Of a DNA stretch of 64,000 bases, positions 25,534 through 33,044 are shown piece after piece. The DNA is from Mucilaginibacter rigui. Its GTDB lineage: Bacteria > Bacteroidota > Bacteroidia > Sphingobacteriales > Sphingobacteriaceae. The position numbers were made by a program, and so were the translations under genes. The stretch spans positions 39,360 to 103,359 of the forward strand of contig NZ_JACWMW010000008.1 of assembly GCF_014773275.1 (NCBI RefSeq), in the 5' to 3' direction. Numbering within the stretch: position 1 is the stretch's first letter; every line of letters begins with the position of its first letter. The notes beneath the pieces were generated by a model. That model saw only the letters and a list, made by a program, of their open reading frames with translations, searched no databases and had not been told where the DNA came from.

Positions 25534-26004
25534 TTTATCGTATTTATTTAAAAGAATTTCAAGAAAATTTGCCGGGATACGAAAATCTGTACCCTTTATC
25601 TTTTCGAAGTACGGTTTTAGTTGTGTGATTACTCCGCGTGTTCTTGCCAGAATTAACACTCCTATGGTTCCGGTGTATGCCAATTGTAATTGTTCGGCTA
25701 ATTTACGCCCTTTAAGGTCATCAAGAATTAAAGATGGGGAGCTAACTTCTTGTGCTAGTGCAATGGCACTGGCCTCGCCAATATCAACTATTTCGGCATA
25801 GGTATAAAGTAAATCCCGATTATCAACTGCGATAACATTTACCCATTGAGGGAGTCGTTTACCATACTCTGCGGCTATTTCGGGAGTGGTTATAACTTGC
25901 CCATAAAGGTCTTTAAGAATATTGAGGCCGTCAATTTTATCCAGCAAAATAAAACAGCTGGAATCTGTAATAATTGTGCTAATGTTTGGAGATCCTTTCA
26001 ACAT
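25531..26004 (-). CDS. DUF3368 PIN-like protein (probable toxin of a type II pair)
   Basis: A 157-residue PIN-like nuclease-fold protein of the DUF3368 family. Acidic residues expected for a PIN active site are present: ITDSSCFILL (Asp), an ITTPEIAAEYG segment (Glu), GEASAIALA (Glu) and ILDDLKGRKLA (Asp-Asp). The ATG at 26004 is preferred over a TTG two codons earlier. It overlaps the end of the upstream UPF0175 gene by 26 bases, which implies translational coupling. By analogy with VapBC it would be an RNase toxin; activity is not shown. Confidence 0.8.
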   Translation of the reverse strand: MLKGSPNISTIITDSSCFILLDKIDGLNILKDLYGQVITTPEIAAEYGKRLPQWVNVIAVDNRDLLYTYAEIVDIGEASAIALAQEVSSPSLILDDLKGRKLAEQLQLAYTGTIGVLILARTRGVITQLKPYFEKIKGTDFRIPANFLEILLNKYDK

Positions 26005-26215
26005 CTGCAATTACATCTTCGGCGGTGTATTGAAAATAGTTTACATTAAACTGAGCTAACACCGCCGGAAAATCCCACTTTTTCATTCCGCACATTTCGG
26101 CCGCTTGCCCTAACGACAATTTACCAGCTTCATATAACTTGGCAGCAATAAACCTTACAGTATCATTTTGATACTCGCCAAGACTATCCGGTACTTGAAG
26201 TGTTATAGTTGTCAT
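25979..26215 (-). CDS. UPF0175 family protein (probable antitoxin)
   Basis: A 78-residue small helical protein of the UPF0175 family, which commonly precedes DUF3368 genes. It begins with a strand-like TITLQVPDSL and then has a helix-turn-helix-like stretch LSLGQAAEMCGMKKWDF (about 34-50), so it could bind DNA and regulate its own promoter. It is first in the two-gene unit, as antitoxins usually are. The gap upstream to the MBL gene (26216-26347) would hold both divergent promoters. Confidence 0.8.
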   Translation of the reverse strand: MTTITLQVPDSLGEYQNDTVRFIAAKLYEAGKLSLGQAAEMCGMKKWDFPAVLAQFNVNYFQYTAEDVIADVERISKH

Positions 26216-26299
26216 ATATGTAAATATACGATTATTAAAAAAAATGTTTACAATAAATCAAAAGCAAAATAATCTTTACCCCCCACTCACATTTCTGCC

Positions 26300-26330
26300 T
26301 TTTAACACTCACAACCAAAAGCTATCTTTG
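26300..26330 (+). promoter_or_regulatory. Promoter of the MBL-rhodanese gene
   Basis: TTTT (26300-26303, near-consensus -33), 19-base spacer and a perfect TATCTTTG (26323-26330) followed by CGGC. The ATG is 17 bases beyond the box. Confidence 0.65.
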
Positions 26331-26347
26331 CGGCACTGACACATTAT

Positions 26348-27682
26348 ATGATAGTTCATCAATTTTACGATAAGGGATTGGCGCATGCTTCGTACGCCAT
26401 TATCCGCTCGGGCAAAATGGTTGTTATCGACCCTGCCCGTAATCCGCAGCCTTACTATGATTTTGCCCAGCTGCACAATGCAGATATCACCGGCGTTATT
26501 GAAACACATCCGCATGCCGATTTTGTGAGCTCTCACCTCGAGATCCACCAAACTACCGGCGCGGTTATCTATGTAAGCAAACTTGCGGGTGCCGAATACC
26601 CGCACGAAAGTTTTGATGATGGCGATGTTATCCAACTGGATGATATTAAGCTGAAAGCTATCAATACCCCCGGCCACTCGCCCGATTCTATCTGTATTTT
26701 GCTGGAGGATGAAAAGGGTAAGGATTGCGCCGTATTTACCGGCGACACCCTGTTTGCAGGTGATGTAGGCCGCCCGGATCTGCGCGAGAACGTTGGCAAT
26801 ATCACTGCTAAAAAAGAAGAACTTGCCCGCCAGATGTACTACAGCACCCGCGAAAAACTGATGGTTTTACCGCCCGATGTAACCGTTTACCCCGCACACG
26901 GCCCCGGTTCGCTTTGCGGTAAAAGCATGAGCCCCGATCTGCAAAGCAGCATTGGTAAAGAACTGCGCGATAATTATGCCTTACAGCTGATGGATGAGCT
27001 GGCCTTTGTAAAAACCCTGATGGCCGACCAACCCTTTATGCCAAAATACTTTGGGTATGATGTAGAACTAAATAAAACAGGCGCGCCAAACTTTACCGAA
27101 AGTATTGAAACGGTATTGCGGCCATCGCAGGATATTGTCTTAGAAAAAGGCGTATTGGTTATTGATACCCGCGTAAAAGAAGCTTACCGCAGCGGGCATG
27201 TTAAAAACGCCATCAACCTGCAGGATGCCGAGAAATTTGAAACCTGGCTTGGTTCGGTTGTTGGCCCTAATGAGCTATTTTATTTACTGGCAGCCACTAA
27301 GGATGAACTGGAAACCGTTATTAAAAAAACAGCCAAAATAGGTTACGAAAAAAATATAAAAGCTGCTATTTTGATCCCTGCGGATGCTAAAGTGCAATCG
27401 CCGGTGCTCAACTACGCTGACTTTAAGAGTGATCCGGACCATTATACCATTGTTGATGTTCGCAACTGGGCCGAGATAAAAGCGGGTAAACTGTTTAAGA
27501 ATGCTTTGACCATCCCACTGCCCGAGCTAAGGGAGCGTGTTAATGAGATCCCTGTTGATAAACCCATTGTGGTGCATTGCGCAGCGGGTTACCGCTCTGC
27601 TGCAGCCGCAGGCATCATTCAGGCTGCTGTTAATCTCGTACCTGTTTATGATTTAGGCGAAGCCATTAATGAGTGGAAGTAA
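26348..27682 (+). CDS. MBL-fold hydrolase with two rhodanese domains (persulfide dioxygenase-like)
   Basis: A 444-residue cytosolic protein. The metallo-beta-lactamase domain (about 1-240) resembles ETHE1-type persulfide dioxygenases: ETHPHADFVSSH, NTPGHSPDSI, FTGDTLFAGDVGRPDL and YPAHGPGS. The usual HxHxDH motif reads HPHADF, consistent with a mononuclear iron site. The first rhodanese domain (about 260-345) has no cysteine at its active loop and is probably structural. The second (about 352-444) has VVHCAAGYRS with Cys near residue 411. The likely role is oxidation or transfer of persulfide sulfur. It appears to be transcribed alone. Confidence 0.88.
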   Translation: MIVHQFYDKGLAHASYAIIRSGKMVVIDPARNPQPYYDFAQLHNADITGVIETHPHADFVSSHLEIHQTTGAVIYVSKLAGAEYPHESFDDGDVIQLDDIKLKAINTPGHSPDSICILLEDEKGKDCAVFTGDTLFAGDVGRPDLRENVGNITAKKEELARQMYYSTREKLMVLPPDVTVYPAHGPGSLCGKSMSPDLQSSIGKELRDNYALQLMDELAFVKTLMADQPFMPKYFGYDVELNKTGAPNFTESIETVLRPSQDIVLEKGVLVIDTRVKEAYRSGHVKNAINLQDAEKFETWLGSVVGPNELFYLLAATKDELETVIKKTAKIGYEKNIKAAILIPADAKVQSPVLNYADFKSDPDHYTIVDVRNWAEIKAGKLFKNALTIPLPELRERVNEIPVDKPIVVHCAAGYRSAAAAGIIQAAVNLVPVYDLGEAINEWK

Positions 27683-27769
27683 TTGAGATATCACTGTATG
27701 CTGCCAATGGGGCGCAATCTTGTCAGTATCGAATAATAACAAATCACTGACTATCAGATCATTGCATGC

Positions 27770-27801
27770 GTTCACGTGTGTTCACGGTAGTGAACGTGAA
27801 C
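27770..27801. repeat. Nested GTTCAC/GTGAAC inverted repeats
   Basis: Two GTTCAC words (27770-27775, 27780-27785) are followed by two GTGAAC words (27790-27795, 27796-27801), giving a perfect inner palindrome with GGTA loop and a near-perfect outer one. It sits between convergent genes in a gap without ORFs. There is no T tract, so it does not look like a normal terminator. Confidence 0.65.
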
Positions 27802-27868
27802 ACTTCGGGGGTTTTGAGGGGCGTTTTTGGACGTTTTAAGGGCGATTTTAGGTGAGATTGATTTATTG

Positions 27869-27889
27869 TTCGACAAGCTCACCATGACA
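27869..27889 (+). repeat. Single copy of a TTCGACAAGCTCACCATGACA-type repeat
   Basis: A 21-base word related to sequences seen in many Bacteroidota intergenic regions. A pair of related copies in hairpin arrangement lies at 29712-29764, on the other side of the GMC oxidoreductase gene. Confidence 0.5.
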
Positions 27890-27919
27890 TACAAAACTTT
27901 TGACGCATAGCGGTTTATC

Positions 27920-29635
27920 TTACACCTCTCCCTTTTTTAATGCATCAGCGGCATAGTTTGCAGCTCGGGCAGTTAGTGCCATAAATGTTAATGATGGGTT
28001 TTGGGTGCTTGTAGATGTCATGCAGGCGCCGTCGGTTACAAAAACATTGGGGCAGTTATGCAACTGGTTCCATTTGTTTAGCAGAGACGTTTTAGGGTCA
28101 TGCCCCATCCGGATACCGCCAACCTCATGAATATCCAACCCGGGCGCTTGTTTACTGTCCCTGGTCACTATATTTTTACAGCCTGCTTTATCCAGCATTT
28201 CTGTACCCTGCACCAAAAAGTCCTTCAATAACTTTTCGTCGTTATCATCATAATCTACCGAGATACGCAACTGAGGTATGCCCCATTTGTCTTTTGCATC
28301 TTTACTCAGCTGTACAAAGTTGCTTTCTTTAGGGATAGTTTCGCCCTGCATCATCATATAAATATTCCATGAGCCGGGTTCGGCTATAGCATCTTTATAT
28401 TCGGCGCCAATTTGCTGCCCATCCGCGGTGTGCCTCCACCTCGGGCGGGTAGCGGTGTAAAATGTCATATATCCGCGCAAAAAGTCGGTCTCCTGCTTAT
28501 ACACATTCCTAAAGTTAGGCATCATAACGGCAGTGGGCCTGCGGCCATAGTAGTAGCTATCCATAGGCCCCTCAAAACTTGCAGACATCGATCCTCGATA
28601 GTTATGAAAAGCCACGTATTTGCCCAACAAGCCATTATCATTACCTAAGCCATTAGGGAAACGGTTTGATGTTGAATTAAGCAAGATAAGATTACTGTTT
28701 AAAGCGGCTGCGTTTACAAAAATGATCCGGGCAAAATATTCAATAGCCTTATTGGTATGCGCATCTATAACCCTTACGCCCACGGCCTTTTGTTTTTTCT
28801 CGTCATAAATAATGGAGTGCACTACCGAATCGGGCCTTAAGGTAAGTTTACCTGTTTTAGCTGCCCATGGGAGGGTTGACGAGTTAGAACTAAAGTAGCC
28901 GCCAAACGGGCACCCCCGTTCGCACAAGCTACGCGCCTGGCACTGCCCGCGGCCTTGCTGCAGGTGTATTTCTTTTGGCTTGGTAAGATGTGCACAACGC
29001 CCTATAACTACGTCACGGTCTTTATAATGAGCCATAATACGCTTCCGGATCTCCTTCTCCACCACATTCATTTCCCAGGGTGGTAAAAAGTCGCCGTCGG
29101 GCAGGGTTTCCAATCCATCATGGTTCCCGCTTATACCTGCAAACTGCTCAACGTAGGTGTACCACGGCGCCAGGTCATCATAACGGATGGGCCAATCTAC
29201 CGCGAAACCATCCCGTGCCGGGCCTTCAAAATCAAACTTACTCCAACGCTGGGTTTGCCTTGCCCATAGCAGTGATTTGCCGCCAACCTGGTACCCGCGG
29301 ATCCAGTCGAAGGGTTTATCCTGCACATAAGGATGCTCCTTATCCTTCACAAAAAAATGTTCAGATGCTTCACCAAAGGCATAGCAGCGTTCTACAATTG
29401 GGTTTTCTTGCTGAACAACTAAAGGCATTTGGCCGCGGTGCGGAAAATCCCATGGATTTTTAGTGGCCGTGGGATAATCTTTTAAATGAACAACATCCTT
29501 GCCCCGCTCCAGCACCAGGGTTTTAAGGCCCTTGCCGCAAAGTTCTTTTGCTGCCCAGCCGCCGCTGATACCCGATCCTATCACGATAGCATCAAAAGTA
29601 TTAGCCGCAAATTCGTTTGAATTTACATATGCCAT
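27920..29635 (-). CDS. GMC-family FAD-dependent oxidoreductase
   Basis: A 571-residue flavoprotein of the glucose-methanol-choline superfamily, gluconate 2-dehydrogenase large-subunit-like branch. Seen: the FAD Rossmann motif GSGISGGWAAKEL (about 17-29), GYQVGGKSLLWARQTQR and a Cys-rich CQARSLCERGCPFGGYFSSNSS. The C-terminal domain has DIHEVGGIRMGHDPKTS (His) and TSTSTQNPSLTFMALTARAA (Asn). Such proteins normally pair with a small Tat-exported subunit 3 and a cytochrome. Neither is adjacent here, so the partner would have to be encoded elsewhere. The substrate, probably a sugar or polyol, is inferred. Confidence 0.88.
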   Translation of the reverse strand: MAYVNSNEFAANTFDAIVIGSGISGGWAAKELCGKGLKTLVLERGKDVVHLKDYPTATKNPWDFPHRGQMPLVVQQENPIVERCYAFGEASEHFFVKDKEHPYVQDKPFDWIRGYQVGGKSLLWARQTQRWSKFDFEGPARDGFAVDWPIRYDDLAPWYTYVEQFAGISGNHDGLETLPDGDFLPPWEMNVVEKEIRKRIMAHYKDRDVVIGRCAHLTKPKEIHLQQGRGQCQARSLCERGCPFGGYFSSNSSTLPWAAKTGKLTLRPDSVVHSIIYDEKKQKAVGVRVIDAHTNKAIEYFARIIFVNAAALNSNLILLNSTSNRFPNGLGNDNGLLGKYVAFHNYRGSMSASFEGPMDSYYYGRRPTAVMMPNFRNVYKQETDFLRGYMTFYTATRPRWRHTADGQQIGAEYKDAIAEPGSWNIYMMMQGETIPKESNFVQLSKDAKDKWGIPQLRISVDYDDNDEKLLKDFLVQGTEMLDKAGCKNIVTRDSKQAPGLDIHEVGGIRMGHDPKTSLLNKWNQLHNCPNVFVTDGACMTSTSTQNPSLTFMALTARAANYAADALKKGEV

Positions 29636-29711
29636 TATAATTGGTTTTGGAAATTGAAATTAGCGATTGTTAATGACAACAACAAAAGCACGGCCTGCAA
29701 TTTCCGTTTGG

Positions 29712-29764
29712 TTCGATGGCTCACCATTGCATACCACATTTTATGTCAGTATGAGCTTATCGAA
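29712..29764. repeat. Hairpin of TTCGA...TCACCAT-type repeat upstream of the GMC gene
   Basis: TTCGATGGCTCACCATTGCAT (29712-29732) and an inverted imperfect copy, ATGTCAGTATGAGCTTATCGAA (29743-29764), form a hairpin in the divergent promoter gap. Both resemble the single copy at 27869-27889. Confidence 0.5.
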
Positions 29765-29846
29765 GACCTAAAACCGTACAAAAAGTTATAACAAATAGTT
29801 TTTGGATGTAAATGTTATTCTTAAATTTAGATTTCAACTAAACTTT

Positions 29847-30122
29847 ATGGAAACTATTAAACTGAACAACAACCTATTGCTAACATTTGAGCCCGATAAC
29901 AAAAGGTTGCGCCTTGTTATTACTGATGGCTTTACAGAACTGGCCTGCCGTAAAGAAACACCCGGCAACCTGCGCCGTTTTCTGGCAGGGGGGCAAAACA
30001 GCCTGTTTAAAGGGCGTCTGCAATTACATAAAGATGCCGGCGATATTTCTGTTGTAATAAAAGGGCAAGTGGCTGGTCTAATTAAAACTGAAAGCTTTGC
30101 AACAACGCTAAATAATTTATAA
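29847..30122 (+). CDS. Hypothetical 91-aa protein
   Basis: A small cytosolic-looking protein, family not recognised. ATG 29847 is chosen over an in-frame start at 29802, which would add 15 residues. The sequence alternates short hydrophobic strands (LLLTFEPDNKRLRLVIT, GDISVVIKGQVAGLI), suggesting a small beta-rich fold. It lies 18 bases before the DoxX-like gene in the same direction and is probably cotranscribed. No motif points to function. Confidence 0.7.
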   Translation: METIKLNNNLLLTFEPDNKRLRLVITDGFTELACRKETPGNLRRFLAGGQNSLFKGRLQLHKDAGDISVVIKGQVAGLIKTESFATTLNNL

Positions 30123-30140
30123 ACCTATACCTTAAACCAA

Positions 30141-31433
30141 ATGACTACTACCATTGCCGAACCTGTTTACTGGTCTGCCGGGCGTAAGATAGCCCTGCGC
30201 TTTTTCCTCCTGTTTTTTGTACTGTATGTTGTTTTAAACCCCAATGGGGTACTGCCTTATATTGATGTGGCCTACAGCGCTTACATTCCGCCTTTTCAAA
30301 AACTTATTGTTTGGATGGCAGCACATGTACTGCATTTAAGCAACCCTATTACCACCTTTACCAATGGCAGCGGCGATACTACTTACGATTACCTTGCCCT
30401 GCTTTTTGCAGGCGTAGTAGCCATTGCCGGTGCCATTATATGGAGCCTGCTTGACCGTAAGGCACGCAATTACAATAACCTGTTTTACTGGCTTACGGTT
30501 ATTGTACGTTATTATGTGGCTATTACTATGGTTACTTATGGCTGCGTTAAGATCATCAAACTACAATTCCCGGCGCCATCGCCCGACAGGTTGCTGGAGC
30601 CTTTCGGTAATGCATCGCCAATGGGCCTGGCCTGGACCTACATGGGCTACTCAACCGGGTTTAACTATTTTACCGGCATAGCCGAACTAAGCTGCGGCTT
30701 GCTGCTCTTCTTCCGCCGGACGGCTACGCTGGGGGCAATTGTGGGCTTGGTTGTGGCAGGTAATATTATGGCCATAAACTATGCGTTTGATGTACCGGTG
30801 AAGCTGTTATCAACTATGCTGGTGGTGATGTGTATCTATCTGCTGAGTAAGGATGCGATCAGGCTTATCAACTTCTTTTTTTTAAATAAACCGGCGCAGC
30901 CTGCAAACCTTGGCAGGCACCTGTTTAAAAAACGCTGGAAAAACGTCACCCTAACTACTGTAAAGTACCTGCTGATTGCCTATACTTTAATATTAACCTT
31001 TTACGTTGATATACAGGCAATGAGCCAATATGGGGATGCCGCTAAGAAGCCGCCGTTGTATGGTATATATAATGTACAAACCTTTATACGCAATAAGGAT
31101 ACTATTGCACCTTTAAAAACTGATACCACCCGCTGGGATAAGTTAACCATAAGCTACCCGGGCGCGGCCAGGCTAATCATGATGAACGATAGCAGCAAAC
31201 GTTATAATTTTGTAATAGATACCGCTAAGCATACTATTGTGATGAATACATATGCCGATACCGTTAACAAAGCTTATTATACTTACAGCCTGCCCCAAAA
31301 AGATGTGTTGCTGCTTAAAGGCAAATTTAAAAACGATTCGCTTAGTATCAGCCTTAAAAAGTACGACCTGAATAACTTTTTGCTGCTAAGACGCGGGTTT
31401 AATTGGGTTAACGAATATCCTTTTAACAGGTAG
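30141..31433 (+). CDS. DoxX-like integral membrane protein
   Basis: A 430-residue multi-pass membrane protein with DoxX-like features: about eight hydrophobic helices in residues 18-310 (including YVAITMVTYGCVKIIKLQFP, the DoxX-type helix, and AELSCGLLLFFRRTATLGAIVGLVVAGNI). A soluble C-terminal tail of about 120 residues (from roughly 311) is rich in beta-strand pattern and probably periplasmic. DoxX relatives are linked to quinone or thiosulfate redox processes, but no redox motif is seen here. It is second in a two-gene unit that ends at a strong two-way terminator. Confidence 0.78.
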   Translation: MTTTIAEPVYWSAGRKIALRFFLLFFVLYVVLNPNGVLPYIDVAYSAYIPPFQKLIVWMAAHVLHLSNPITTFTNGSGDTTYDYLALLFAGVVAIAGAIIWSLLDRKARNYNNLFYWLTVIVRYYVAITMVTYGCVKIIKLQFPAPSPDRLLEPFGNASPMGLAWTYMGYSTGFNYFTGIAELSCGLLLFFRRTATLGAIVGLVVAGNIMAINYAFDVPVKLLSTMLVVMCIYLLSKDAIRLINFFFLNKPAQPANLGRHLFKKRWKNVTLTTVKYLLIAYTLILTFYVDIQAMSQYGDAAKKPPLYGIYNVQTFIRNKDTIAPLKTDTTRWDKLTISYPGAARLIMMNDSSKRYNFVIDTAKHTIVMNTYADTVNKAYYTYSLPQKDVLLLKGKFKNDSLSISLKKYDLNNFLLLRRGFNWVNEYPFNR

Positions 31434-31451
31434 ATCAATAAAATCCTGCAT

Positions 31452-31491
31452 AAAAAAGAGCGGCTACCCTGTGGGTAACCGCTCTTTTTTT
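31452..31491. terminator. Bidirectional terminator between DoxX-like and lipoprotein genes
   Basis: Stem GAGCGG(C)TACCC / GGGTA(A)CCGCTC (31458-31484, one mismatch, TGT loop) has seven T on the right and six A on the left, so it can stop transcripts from both convergent genes. Confidence 0.9.
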
Positions 31492-31508
31492 ATGTTCAAT
31501 GTTGTTAA

Positions 31509-32951
31509 TTATTTTACAGCACCTGGTGTAGTGTAAGGCATAACTTGTGCATTAAAGTTAGTCCAACCGGTAGTCCAATCAGTAGTACCAACCGCACCGC
31601 GGAATGTTACCACTTCAAAGAATGGATCTTTTAATTTATTATCTGTAAATAACGCTCCTGAAGCTGCAAGAGAACCCGCTTTAGGTGTAAAGATTGGTGT
31701 ACCAGGGTTTGCAAATTCTGAAGCAAATTTAAATGGATCAGTAATTAATGCATCAGCATACAGAGTTGCATCAAAGGTATTATCGGCCCTTAGTTTAGCT
31801 TCAAACAATGCTTTTTGTGTAGCATTGTCACCTTTAACTTCGTTACCTTTTTTGTTTGAACCGTATATAAGGTTGTTTTTAATTACAAGGCTACCAGAAG
31901 TAAAGTTGGTAGATGTTGCACCTGCAGTAGCTACTTTAGAATCGTCAATATAAATACCTTCAACATAGCCTGCAATTACAGAGTTAAATATGCTGATAGA
32001 TGAATTACGGCGAATTTGAGCCGCGTGCTGGTGGTTAGCATTTACGTTTGCAGTTGTTGCAGAAGTTTGGGGGCCTAACATTGTCATGTTAGTGAATATA
32101 GCTGAAGTTTTTGGTGCATTGTTTGAACCATCTTTATCGTTATCAGATTCGAACCCATTTGAACCAGATACATCCGCAACAGTATTATAACGCTGAGCAA
32201 TACCAAATTGAATTTTACCTGAGAAACCGTTATCGGTATCAAAATCATCATCAACGTTACCGATAGCTAAAAGGTGTTTACAATTAACTGTACCACCAAA
32301 CCATTCAAAGCCATCATCGCCCGAACGGAAAACCTGTACATAATCAATAGTTGTACCTGCTCCAACACCACCAAAAGTGATACCGTTTATCTCGTTATCT
32401 GGTGAGAATGGGATACCTGCGTATTCCACACGTACATATTTTAAAGTACCAGAGTTGTCGTTTGCATCAGCACCACCGTATTGAATGTATTTTGCAGGAT
32501 CGCCTTTAGCATCTAATCCGCCTTCGATGGCAGCATTGCCACCATTGTTTGAAGGTGCTTTACCTAAAAGTATTAAACCACCCCAATCGCCTGGAGCACG
32601 TGTGCCAGCAGCAAATGATGAAGTAAATACAATTGGTTTGTCAGCTGTACCTACTGCCATAATCTTAGCTCCGCGTGTTATGGTTAATGTACCTTTACTT
32701 GCTTTGTCGCCTTTGATAATGGTGCCGGGCTCAATTGTAAGCGTAGCGCCATTGGTTACATATACAAAACCTTTTAAGGTATAAATTTTGTCAGCAGTCC
32801 AGGTAGTGTTGGTTGCTATATCACCGGTAATCTCAACAGAAGTGCCGTTTGTAGGAGGTACAACTATCGGATCGATAATGGCGTTGTTCTTAGAGCAAGA
32901 ACTTGCCAGGATAATAGCGCTAAACGCTAAAAATAATAATGGTTTTTTCAT
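31509..32951 (-). CDS. Outer-membrane lipoprotein with right-handed beta-helix-like repeats
   Basis: A 480-residue lipoprotein (signal ending ILASSCS, Cys at about residue 19). After a Pro/Thr linker, the body carries repeating short strands (ATLTIEPGTIIKG, GTLTITRGAKIMAVG, LKYVRVEYAGIPF) typical of right-handed beta-helix proteins. It also has Asp-rich loops (GNVDDDFDTDNGFSG, GFESDNDKDGSNN) that may bind calcium or cations. It is 93 bases downstream of the TonB-dependent receptor gene and codirectional, so it probably acts with the receptor as a surface-exposed substrate-binding partner, in SusC/D fashion but unrelated to SusD. The substrate is not evident. Confidence 0.78.
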   Translation of the reverse strand: MKKPLLFLAFSAIILASSCSKNNAIIDPIVVPPTNGTSVEITGDIATNTTWTADKIYTLKGFVYVTNGATLTIEPGTIIKGDKASKGTLTITRGAKIMAVGTADKPIVFTSSFAAGTRAPGDWGGLILLGKAPSNNGGNAAIEGGLDAKGDPAKYIQYGGADANDNSGTLKYVRVEYAGIPFSPDNEINGITFGGVGAGTTIDYVQVFRSGDDGFEWFGGTVNCKHLLAIGNVDDDFDTDNGFSGKIQFGIAQRYNTVADVSGSNGFESDNDKDGSNNAPKTSAIFTNMTMLGPQTSATTANVNANHQHAAQIRRNSSISIFNSVIAGYVEGIYIDDSKVATAGATSTNFTSGSLVIKNNLIYGSNKKGNEVKGDNATQKALFEAKLRADNTFDATLYADALITDPFKFASEFANPGTPIFTPKAGSLAASGALFTDNKLKDPFFEVVTFRGAVGTTDWTTGWTNFNAQVMPYTTPGAVK

Positions 32952-33010
32952 GTTGTTTATTGTTCGATTTCTATCAAATTTCGGCTATTAATATTAAGCC
33001 AACATTAACT

Positions 33011-33027
33011 GTAGTTTATCAAACTAC
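33011..33027. promoter_or_regulatory. Small hairpin between receptor and lipoprotein genes
   Basis: A perfect 7-bp stem GTAGTTT/AAACTAC with ATC loop lies in the 93-base gap. Without a clear T run on the minus strand it may be a partial terminator or an mRNA-processing or stability element that sets the receptor:lipoprotein ratio. Confidence 0.4.
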
Positions 33028-33044
33028 TATTAGTAAACTATTTC

